Assembly: GCA_033808805.1 (NCBI GenBank)
Contig: JAPXMY010000004.1
Coordinates: forward strand, 1 to 64,000
DNA length: 64,000 nt
Source: UBA1783 sp033808805
GTDB lineage: Bacteria; Bacillota_I; Bacilli_A; Erysipelotrichales; Erysipelotrichaceae
Direction of reading: 5' to 3'
Part shown: piece by piece, positions 52,390 through 59,697 of the stretch
How the letters are laid out: every line of letters starts with the position of its first letter
Numbering within the stretch: the first letter of the stretch is position 1
Position numbers and translations under genes: made by a program
The notes under the pieces: model-generated
Told to the model about the DNA's origin: nothing
The model's database searches: none
Seen by the model: only the letters and a program-made list of their open reading frames with translations

Positions 52390-52995
52390 GTGACAGAAAA
52401 AGAAAACAAAGTTGAAGAAGTTGCTGAAGTAGCTTCTCAACCAACAAAAGAAAGAGTCGACAGAAGAAGTCGCAGAAGTGGCGAAAGAACTAGAAGAGTA
52501 AGAACTGAACGCCCAGAAAAAGAATTTGAAGAAAGAGTTGTTAAAATCAATCGTGTCACCAAAGTAGTTAAAGGTGGCAGAAGAATGAAATTCACGGCTT
52601 TAGTAGTAGTAGGTGACAAAAAAGGTCGAATCGGTTTTGGAACCGGTAAAGCAAAAGAAGTACCTGATGCTATTAAGAAAGCTACTGAAAAAGCAACTAA
52701 AAATGTTATTAGAGTTTCACTTGTTGATACAACTTTACCTCATGGTACAGTGGGTAGATATGGCGCTGCTGAAGTAGTGTTAAGACCAGCTGCAGATGGT
52801 ACAGGCGTTATCGCTGGTGGTCCAGTACGTGCAGTATTGGAACTGGCAGGTGTTAATAACGTTTTATCAAAATGTATTGGTTCTAGAACTCCTGTCAACC
52901 TGGTAAGAGCTACAGTTGAAGGATTAAAGTCAATGAGAACAATTGAACAAGTTGCAAAAGCAAGAGGCAGAAAGCCTAACGAAATTCGTTACTAG
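52390..52995 (+). CDS. rpsE: 30S ribosomal protein S5, N-terminal extension
   Basis: 201 residues against about 166 usual. The extra N-terminus (about 1-40) is highly charged, acidic then Arg-rich. The core begins at KEFEERVVKINRVTKVVKGG; GRIGFGTGKAKEVPDAI and ELAGVNNVLSKCIGSRTP are conserved. GTG start after AGGAGGAAAAACA. In most genomes rpmD follows; here rplO follows within 12 bp. Confidence 0.96.
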   Translation: MTEKENKVEEVAEVASQPTKERVDRRSRRSGERTRRVRTERPEKEFEERVVKINRVTKVVKGGRRMKFTALVVVGDKKGRIGFGTGKAKEVPDAIKKATEKATKNVIRVSLVDTTLPHGTVGRYGAAEVVLRPAADGTGVIAGGPVRAVLELAGVNNVLSKCIGSRTPVNLVRATVEGLKSMRTIEQVAKARGRKPNEIRY

Positions 52996-53007
52996 GAGGT
53001 GTGCTCA

Positions 53008-53448
53008 ATGAAATTACATGAATTACAATATACTGAAGGTGCTCGTAAGAATGGCTTCAGATTAGGTAGAGGTCACGGTAGTGGAAAAGGCAAAACTGCT
53101 GGTAAAGGTCATAAAGGCCAATTGGCAAGAAGTGGTGGACAGGGTAAATTAGGTTTTGAGGGTGGACAGACTCCACTGGCAAGACGTTTACCTAAACGCG
53201 GGTTCACTAATTATACTCGTAAAGAATATGCTGTAGTTAACCTGGAACAATTAAATAGATTTGCAGATGGAACAGAAGTTACTGTAGAGCTGCTACAAAA
53301 CTGTGGAATAGTAAAAGATCTAAAAAATGGCGTTAAAGTTCTAGGCGATGGCGAACTTGAAAAGAAGTTAGTTGTTAAAGCGAATAAGTTCTCTAAATCT
53401 GCTGTAGCAATGATTGAAAAAGCAGGTGGAAAAGCAGAGGTGGTCTAG
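53008..53448 (+). CDS. rplO: 50S ribosomal protein L15
   Basis: 146 residues. MKLHELQYTEGARK, RLGRGHGSGKGKTAGKGHKG and LARRLPKRGFTN are diagnostic. ATG 53008 follows AGGAGGTGTGCTCA. Directly follows rpsE; the L30 gene normally between them is absent. Confidence 0.97.
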   Translation: MKLHELQYTEGARKNGFRLGRGHGSGKGKTAGKGHKGQLARSGGQGKLGFEGGQTPLARRLPKRGFTNYTRKEYAVVNLEQLNRFADGTEVTVELLQNCGIVKDLKNGVKVLGDGELEKKLVVKANKFSKSAVAMIEKAGGKAEVV

Positions 53449-53449
53449 G

Positions 53450-54772
53450 ATGATCAAAACTCTAATAGACTTATTTAAAAATAAGGATACCAGAGCAAAA
53501 ATTTTGTTCACACTAGCAATGCTCTTTGTCTTCAGAGTTGGAGCAGCAATTACCGTTCCGGGAATTGACACTTCAAAATTAATCTCTGGATTATCAGGCA
53601 ACTCTTTAGTTGCCATGATGAATATTATAGGAGCAGGAAGTTGGCAGACATTTTCAATCTTCTCGATGGGTGTTGGGCCATATATCACTTCCAGTATCGT
53701 CGTTGAACTGTTAGCAATGGATATTATTCCTCCATTAGCTGATCTGAAAAAAGACGGTCAAAAAGGACGTCAACAACTTGACAAAATTACGCGTTATGTT
53801 GCTGTGGCACTGGGCTTTTTACAGGCCTATACATTGACGATGACATTTGATGTATCATATGGCATATTAGTTGATGGAAGTCCGACAACATATTCATATA
53901 TTGCGACAATCTTGACAGCAGGTACATTTTTACTGGTCTGGATTGGTGATAGAATTGCAGCATTTGGCATCGGTAATGGTATCTCAATGATTATCTTTGC
54001 TGGTATCGTAAGCTCAATGCCTTATCAGTTCTATGCATCGTTTATGACCTTGGTAGATTTAAGTGCTGATTCAGCCGCAATATTCACTGGATTATTGAAA
54101 TTTGCACTTATAGTTATCATGTATGTAGCTATCATTGTGCTGGTAATCTTTACCGATACAGCGCAAAGAAAAATCCCGGTTCAATACACTTCAAGCTCAA
54201 GCAGAAGAGGAGCCAGGGATATTAACTACCTGCCATTAAAGATTAACAGTGCTTCAGTTATGCCAGTAATCTTTGCTTCTATTATTATGGTAGCTCCAAA
54301 AACTATCATGAACTTAATCAGTGGAGCAAAATGGTTCAAATCGACAGATTTTACAAAAACATTAATTAACGTATTTGATTATATCTCAGACTTTACTAAG
54401 CCTGGTGGATTAATCCTTTATGTTGTCATGATTTATGCATTCACTTTCTTCTACACTCATATTCAGGTTGATCCTGAAAAAATCAGTGAAAATTTGAATA
54501 AATCAGGAACATATATTCCTGGAGTAAGACCTGGAACAGAAACTAAAAACTATATTACTAAAGTATTAAATAGAATCACTGTTCTTGGCGCATTATTCTT
54601 ATGTTTCATTGCTTCATTACCTTATCTGTTAAGTATGTTTACAGATATTCCAAGTACGATTACAATGGGTGGTACATCAATTATCATCGTTGTAGGGGTA
54701 GCTCTTGAGACCGTAAAGGACTTAAAGAATCAATTGACACAAAAAGAGTATAAGGGCTTTATGAAGAGGTAA
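53450..54772 (+). CDS. secY: Preprotein translocase subunit SecY
   Basis: 440 residues with ten membrane helices. FRVGAAITVPGID at the first helix, GVGPYITSSIVVELLAM near the plug/second helix and RKIPVQY in the C4/C5 region are diagnostic. It forms the Sec channel that would export the lipoproteins seen here. ATG 53450 overlaps nothing and lies 1 bp after the rplO stop. Confidence 0.98.
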   Translation: MIKTLIDLFKNKDTRAKILFTLAMLFVFRVGAAITVPGIDTSKLISGLSGNSLVAMMNIIGAGSWQTFSIFSMGVGPYITSSIVVELLAMDIIPPLADLKKDGQKGRQQLDKITRYVAVALGFLQAYTLTMTFDVSYGILVDGSPTTYSYIATILTAGTFLLVWIGDRIAAFGIGNGISMIIFAGIVSSMPYQFYASFMTLVDLSADSAAIFTGLLKFALIVIMYVAIIVLVIFTDTAQRKIPVQYTSSSSRRGARDINYLPLKINSASVMPVIFASIIMVAPKTIMNLISGAKWFKSTDFTKTLINVFDYISDFTKPGGLILYVVMIYAFTFFYTHIQVDPEKISENLNKSGTYIPGVRPGTETKNYITKVLNRITVLGALFLCFIASLPYLLSMFTDIPSTITMGGTSIIIVVGVALETVKDLKNQLTQKEYKGFMKR

Positions 54773-54777
54773 GTAAT

Positions 54778-55428
54778 ATGATGTTAAAAATTGTTATTAT
54801 GGGACCTGCTGGGTCAGGTAAGGGGACAATGTCTGATGTAATTGAGGACAATTATCCTGTGAAGCATATTTCAAGCGGAAGTATGTTTAGAGATGAGATC
54901 AGAAATAATACACCACTGGGACAGAAAGCAAACAGTTACATTACACAAGGTTTGCTTGTCCCAGATGATGTTACTGTTGAATTGGTTAGAAACCGCATAA
55001 CCAAAGATGACTGTAAAGATGGTTATCTTCTTGACGGATTTCCAAGATCGCTGATTCAAGCAGAAGCAATTGATGACTTGGGAATTAATGTGGTGCTCAA
55101 TTTAACAATTGAAGAACATTTATTAGTTGATAGGATAGTCTATCGCAGAATATGTGAAGATTGTAAGGCTATCTACAACGTCAAACTTAATCCATTGAAG
55201 GATGAAGAACATTGTGAAAAATGTGGTGGAAAACTGTATCAGAGAAGTGATGATACTTATGACAAATTAATGGTCAGACTACATTCTTATGAAGAAGAAA
55301 CTAAACCGGTAGTTGATTATTATCGTCAAAAAGGTATTGTTTATGATGTTGATGCAGGACAATCTGTAGAAGATGTTTACAAACAAATTGACGAAATCTT
55401 GACAAAAATTATGGAGGAAGAAAACTAA
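54778..55428 (+). CDS. adk: Adenylate kinase
   Basis: 216 residues, the long form. P-loop GPAGSGKGT, LLDGFPRSLIQAEA, and a lid with zinc Cys pairs CEDC and CEKC, typical of Gram-positive Adk. Converts AMP and ATP to two ADP. Followed after 3 bp by infA, without map between them. Confidence 0.97.
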   Translation: MMLKIVIMGPAGSGKGTMSDVIEDNYPVKHISSGSMFRDEIRNNTPLGQKANSYITQGLLVPDDVTVELVRNRITKDDCKDGYLLDGFPRSLIQAEAIDDLGINVVLNLTIEEHLLVDRIVYRRICEDCKAIYNVKLNPLKDEEHCEKCGGKLYQRSDDTYDKLMVRLHSYEEETKPVVDYYRQKGIVYDVDAGQSVEDVYKQIDEILTKIMEEEN

Positions 55429-55431
55429 TTA

Positions 55432-55653
55432 ATGGCAGACAAGAATGATGTAATTGAAGTCGAAGGCATTGTGGAAGATACACTTCCTAATGCACAATTT
55501 AAAGTGAAGTTACCGAACGGACACACTATTTTGGCCCACGTTTCTGGTAAAATCCGTATGAATTACATTCGCATTTTACCAGGTGATCGTGTCACACTGG
55601 AAATTTCACCTTATGATTTAACACGTGGGCGTATAACATTTAGACATAAATAG
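55432..55653 (+). CDS. infA: Translation initiation factor IF-1
   Basis: 73 residues, one S1/OB domain. VIEVEGIVEDTLPNAQFKV and HVSGKIRMNYIRILPGDRV are diagnostic. AGGAGG within the adk end (ATGGAGGAAGAAAAC) serves as its ribosome binding site. Confidence 0.97.
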   Translation: MADKNDVIEVEGIVEDTLPNAQFKVKLPNGHTILAHVSGKIRMNYIRILPGDRVTLEISPYDLTRGRITFRHK

Positions 55654-55671
55654 TCTAGGAGGAAACAATTT

Positions 55672-55785
55672 ATGAAAGTTAGACCATCAGTCAAACCAAT
55701 CTGTGACAAGTGCCGCATTATCAAACGTAAGGGACGCGTCATGGTTATTTGTGAAAATCCTAAACACAAACAAAGACAAGGTTAA
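55672..55785 (+). CDS. rpmJ: 50S ribosomal protein L36
   Basis: 37 residues, exact family size. MKVRPSVKPICDKCRIIKRK with a C-x2-C pair, then Cys and His in VICENPKHKQRQG, the zinc site of the C+ form. TAGGAGGAAACAATTT precedes the ATG; rpsM follows after 17 bp. Confidence 0.97.
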   Translation: MKVRPSVKPICDKCRIIKRKGRVMVICENPKHKQRQG

Positions 55786-55802
55786 TTGGAGGGAATTAAA
55801 TT

Positions 55803-56168
55803 ATGGCTCGTATAGCTGGAGTAGACATCCCACGCGATAAGTGTGTTGGTGTCGCATTAACTTATATTTATGGAATCGGCGCAACTAGAGCAAAGAAGGT
55901 GTGTGAAGCAGCAGGTGTAGACACATCAATCAGAGTTAAAGATTTAACAGATGAACAAGAATTTGCAATACGTACTGAAGTCGATAAAATCAAAACAGAA
56001 GGTGATTTAAGAAGAGAAACAAACTTGAATATTAAACGCCTTATGGAAATTGGCTCTCATAAGGGTAAACGCCATCGTGCAGGTTTACCAGTAAATGGCC
56101 AAAGAACTAAAACAAACGCACGTACACGTAAAGGACCACGTCGTACAGTGGCAAATAAGAAGAAATAA
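55803..56168 (+). CDS. rpsM: 30S ribosomal protein S13
   Basis: 121 residues. MARIAGVDIPRDKCVGVALT, YIYGIGATRAKK and the C-terminal GQRTKTNARTRKGPRRTVA are diagnostic. Contacts tRNA in the 30S head. Confidence 0.98.
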   Translation: MARIAGVDIPRDKCVGVALTYIYGIGATRAKKVCEAAGVDTSIRVKDLTDEQEFAIRTEVDKIKTEGDLRRETNLNIKRLMEIGSHKGKRHRAGLPVNGQRTKTNARTRKGPRRTVANKKK

Positions 56169-56183
56169 GCGAGGTAATATTAT

Positions 56184-56579
56184 ATGACTGCAAAGAAAAG
56201 AGCAACAGCTAGAAGACGTAGAGTTAGAAAGAATATTGCCAAAGGTGTCGCTCATATTCATTCTACTTTCAACAATACAATCGTTACAATCTGTGACGAA
56301 CAAGGAAATGCAGTAGCATGGTCAAGTGCTGGTGCATTGGGATATAAAGGTTCACGTAAATCAACACCATTTGCTGCTCAACAGGCTGCAGAAGCTGCTG
56401 CTAAAGCGGCGATGGAATTCGGAATGAAATCAGTTGATGTTAACGTTAAGGGACCTGGTCCAGGAAGAGAATCTGCAATCAGAAGTTTACAGGTTGCAGG
56501 TTTAGACATCAGTTCAATTAATGATGTAACACCAATTCCACACAATGGATGTCGTCCACCAAAACGTCCACGTGGTTAA
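56184..56579 (+). CDS. rpsK: 30S ribosomal protein S11
   Basis: 131 residues. GVAHIHSTFNNTIVTICDEQ and DVTPIPHNGCRPPKRPRG are diagnostic. Platform protein of the 30S subunit. Its ribosome binding site GCGAGG is weaker than its neighbours'. Confidence 0.98.
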   Translation: MTAKKRATARRRRVRKNIAKGVAHIHSTFNNTIVTICDEQGNAVAWSSAGALGYKGSRKSTPFAAQQAAEAAAKAAMEFGMKSVDVNVKGPGPGRESAIRSLQVAGLDISSINDVTPIPHNGCRPPKRPRG

Positions 56580-56601
56580 AACAATAAAGGAGGAATAGTT
56601 G

Positions 56602-57564
56602 ATGCAACAATTTGAAAGAGCAGAATTAGAAGTTCAAGAATATATTGAAGATGAGCATTATGGCAAATTTGAGTTTGGACCTCTGGAAAGAGGATTTGGA
56701 ACTACAATCGGTAATGCAATACGTCGCGTATTATTGGCTGCTATGCCAGGTGGTGCTGTATATTCAATCAAAATTGATGGAATTTACCACGAATTTACAG
56801 CTATTCCAGGAATCGTTGAAGACGTTACTGCTATCATCCTAAATTTGAAAAACATGGTGTTAAAAATTGAAGATGAAGAAGATTACACATTAAGACTTAA
56901 TGTAACTGGTCCTGCTACGGTAACAGCTGGAGATATTGTATGTCCTACATATGTTACAGTATTGAATCCAGATTTAGTAATCTGTCACATCTCAGAAGGT
57001 GGAAAACTTGAGATGGAAATGAAAGCGCGTAAAGGTAGAGGTTACTTAAGTGCTGAGGAAAATAAGGCTTTATATCAAAGCTCTTCACAGGGGATTGGAA
57101 CAATCTATACTGATTCAATCTTTACACCAGTAACTAAAGCTACTTATGAAGTCAATCCTACACGTGTTAATCAGAGTGCTAAGTATGACAATTTAACGCT
57201 TGAAGTTTGGACTAATGGTTCAATTCATCCGCAAGAAGCAGTGGCACTGGCAAGTAAAATTTTAACTGATCATTTAGTTCTATTGACTGAAATCAACCCA
57301 TGTGTTTTAGAACTGGGAGACAGTATTAAAGAAACAAGTACAGTTGAAGTTCCAGATGAAACAGATCGTAACATCGAAGAATTAGAACTTAATAACCGTG
57401 CTGTTAACTGCTTAAAACGTGCAAATATTCATACGGTAAATCAACTGTGTTCAAAATCAGAAGATTATATCTCAAAACTGAAAAACTGCGGTAAGAAAAC
57501 TGTTGAAGAAATTAAAGATGCACTACATAGAGTTGGCAGAGAACTTAACAAATCTGAAATTTAA
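56602..57564 (+). CDS. rpoA: RNA polymerase alpha subunit
   Basis: 320 residues. The N-terminal dimerisation domain has PLERGFGTTIGNAIRRVLL and TAIPGIVEDV; the C-terminal domain (LELNNRAVNCLKRANIHTV, then LKNCGKKTVEEIKD) binds UP elements and activators. ATG 56602 follows AAGGAGGAATAGTTG; a TTG codon just before it is not needed. Start of the alpha part of the superoperon's end. Confidence 0.98.
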   Translation: MQQFERAELEVQEYIEDEHYGKFEFGPLERGFGTTIGNAIRRVLLAAMPGGAVYSIKIDGIYHEFTAIPGIVEDVTAIILNLKNMVLKIEDEEDYTLRLNVTGPATVTAGDIVCPTYVTVLNPDLVICHISEGGKLEMEMKARKGRGYLSAEENKALYQSSSQGIGTIYTDSIFTPVTKATYEVNPTRVNQSAKYDNLTLEVWTNGSIHPQEAVALASKILTDHLVLLTEINPCVLELGDSIKETSTVEVPDETDRNIEELELNNRAVNCLKRANIHTVNQLCSKSEDYISKLKNCGKKTVEEIKDALHRVGRELNKSEI

Positions 57565-57588
57565 AATAGGTAGAGGGAGTGAGCTAAT

Positions 57589-57954
57589 ATGCAAAATCGT
57601 AAATTAGGACGCACATCTGATCATCGTAAGGCATTATTACGTAATTTAGCTACAGATATGATCGTTCATGAAAAAATAAATACCACCGAAATGAAAGCTA
57701 AAGAATTAAGAACTGTTGTTGATGAACTGGTTACTTTAGCAAAAAAAGGTGATTTACATTCACGTCGTAGAGCAGCCAGAGTTGTAAGAAATGTCATCGC
57801 TGACAAGGCAACTGGCAAAACAGCTTTACAGAAATTATTTGAAGAAATTGGACCACGTTTCGCAGAAACCAATGGCGGTTACACAAGAGTTGTAAAAACT
57901 ACCGTTAGAAGAGGCGATGCAGCTCCAATGGCGTATATTGAATTTACAAAATAA
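57589..57954 (+). CDS. rplQ: 50S ribosomal protein L17
   Basis: 121 residues. RKLGRTSDHRKALLRNLATD and GGYTRVVKTTVRRGDAAPMA are diagnostic. Last gene of the superoperon; a strong terminator follows. Confidence 0.98.
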   Translation: MQNRKLGRTSDHRKALLRNLATDMIVHEKINTTEMKAKELRTVVDELVTLAKKGDLHSRRRAARVVRNVIADKATGKTALQKLFEEIGPRFAETNGGYTRVVKTTVRRGDAAPMAYIEFTK

Positions 57955-57975
57955 TCATATATAGATAAAGTAAAA

Positions 57976-58028
57976 AAAAGAAGCTAGCAAAAACTTAAGA
58001 AATCAAGTGAGAGAGCAGCTTCTTTTTT
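57976..58028 (+). terminator. Terminator of the ribosomal superoperon
   Basis: 10-bp stem AAAAGAAGCT/AGCTTCTTTT with a long 31-nt loop and a T run. The rest of the 298-bp gap to the next gene holds only a promoter. Confidence 0.75.
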
Positions 58029-58157
58029 GTTGGGTATTTTATTTTTAAGAAATGCTTGATGACAAAAAGATAAAATACACAGATAAAGTAATATTAGTAT
58101 CAAAAAACAATTGAATGTGAAATTCTTAGAATATTTTTAACAGGATTTGAGTAAGTC

Positions 58158-58186
58158 TTGAAAAGAATAAAAAATACACATAATAA
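58158..58186 (+). promoter_or_regulatory. Candidate promoter of the lipoprotein gene
   Basis: TTGAAA, 17-bp spacer, TAATAA, about 65 bp before the start codon. Confidence 0.45.
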
Positions 58187-58252
58187 AATTTCCGTGTTAA
58201 TATGGATATATAGTTATATTTTTAATAATAATGATAGGAGTTAAAGGGGTAT

Positions 58253-59449
58253 ATGAAAAAAATAATAATAAGTTTATTGAGTTTATTACTTGTTTTAAGT
58301 TTAACAGGGTGTGATGATATAAAAATACGCCCTGATAAACCTGAGTTAGCTGTATTGAATGCAGATACAGCTGTAAAATATGTAAAAGGTCTTTATTCTG
58401 ATGCCAGAATAACCAGGTGGATGGGACCTGTAGAGAATTTACTTCATTTGAAAGCATCATTTACTTATGATGTTGAGGCATTTAAAATATTTATCGATGC
58501 AGACGAATTTGAAAAAGTAGAAAAAAATAAATGTGGTTTTTCTGTTGAAACATTTCAAAAAAGGATAGATGAAATATTCGGCAAGGATAGATTCAGAGTG
58601 CAGGATTTATTTAAAGATGAACTTGACGATGGTTATGTGATGTTCAAAGTAAACCCTGACGCTACAAAGTTTCCTGAAATAAAAGCGATCAGCTATTCAG
58701 CTTTAGAAGTAAAAGAGCACTATGTTGTAGTGGAAAGATTATCAGAATATGATGTCTCATATGAAGGCAAGAATTACAATGTAAAATTAAGAGATTTAAT
58801 TGTTGTTTATTCAACTTTAGAAGGATTAAAGGTTTGGGATTGTCAATCTGGATTAATTGATTCAGATTTAGAGTTGAACTATTTTCCTCCATTACCACAA
58901 AAAGAAGTTCCTGAAGAAAATACCAGTTGGATAGACATGACATTTACATTAGAAGATATAGTATTCAATTATCCTTGGTCAGTTAAAATGTTGGAAGAAG
59001 TTAGCTGGGTATGCTGTAATGATCCTACAATGACTATTAAAGCGGGTGAAGGATTATATACTTATATGGATTATCCTAAGTATGCTGGTTATGTAGAAAC
59101 TATCTTCATGACTTTACAGGTTAAGAATTATTCAGATGAAGATACAATATTGAGAAATTGTTTTGCCTGGAGTATAAAGTTTGAAATAATGGCCAACAAT
59201 AGAACAAAAGAAATAGTTGATGAACCATATAGACTTGTACTGGCTAATGGAATTACCTGGGGTTCGACAGAAGAAGAAATTATTGAAGCTTATGGTGAGC
59301 CTCAATCACTAATGGATGGAAATGATGGCAGCAGCTATACAAAAATAGAGTACGAATATTTTGATGGTCAATATAGATGCGCGATGGTATTCTGGTTGAG
59401 AGATCATATTGGATTATATGAAATAGAGTTAAAGAAGTATATATATTAA
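58253..59449 (+). CDS. Lipoprotein of unknown function
   Basis: 398 residues. The signal peptide ends in lipobox LTGC (Cys20), so it is membrane-anchored outside the cell. I recognise no family for the central part. The segment ITWGSTEEEIIEAYGEP near 340 resembles a short motif found in SmpA/OmlA-like and related extracytoplasmic repeats (W/S then EEV..AYGEP); this is a weak similarity. Monocistronic, with its own promoter. AGGAGTTAAAGGGG precedes the start. Confidence 0.6.
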   Translation: MKKIIISLLSLLLVLSLTGCDDIKIRPDKPELAVLNADTAVKYVKGLYSDARITRWMGPVENLLHLKASFTYDVEAFKIFIDADEFEKVEKNKCGFSVETFQKRIDEIFGKDRFRVQDLFKDELDDGYVMFKVNPDATKFPEIKAISYSALEVKEHYVVVERLSEYDVSYEGKNYNVKLRDLIVVYSTLEGLKVWDCQSGLIDSDLELNYFPPLPQKEVPEENTSWIDMTFTLEDIVFNYPWSVKMLEEVSWVCCNDPTMTIKAGEGLYTYMDYPKYAGYVETIFMTLQVKNYSDEDTILRNCFAWSIKFEIMANNRTKEIVDEPYRLVLANGITWGSTEEEIIEAYGEPQSLMDGNDGSSYTKIEYEYFDGQYRCAMVFWLRDHIGLYEIELKKYIY

Positions 59450-59663
59450 AAAGTTAAAACTTTATAGAAAATTAACATTTTTAAGATTAATATAATGATT
59501 ATTTTCTTTATTAAGAAAAAATGTTTTAGTTGTGTCTTTTTGTCAGCAAAAGGACCTATAATTAACTTTAGCGGTGCCCTGTTCCAAGTGACTATGTTCA
59601 TAAGGGTTCATACAAAAAAATAAAAAACTTGTTTTATCTTTTTAAAATTGTCGATATAAGATT

Positions 59664-59693
59664 AAAAAGGCAAGATTATATGTTCTTGCCTTT
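59664..59693 (-). terminator. Terminator of the deaminase-like gene
   Basis: 10-bp stem AAAGGCAAGA/TCTTGCCTTT read on the minus strand, followed by T residues, 4 bp past the gene's stop. Confidence 0.8.
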
Positions 59694-59697
59694 AAAA

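Noticed and set aside
59520..59545. GTCTTTTT/AAAAGGAC hairpin as terminator of the lipoprotein gene
   Set aside because: No T tract follows and the stem depends on a G-U pair and A/T pairs; too weak to call.
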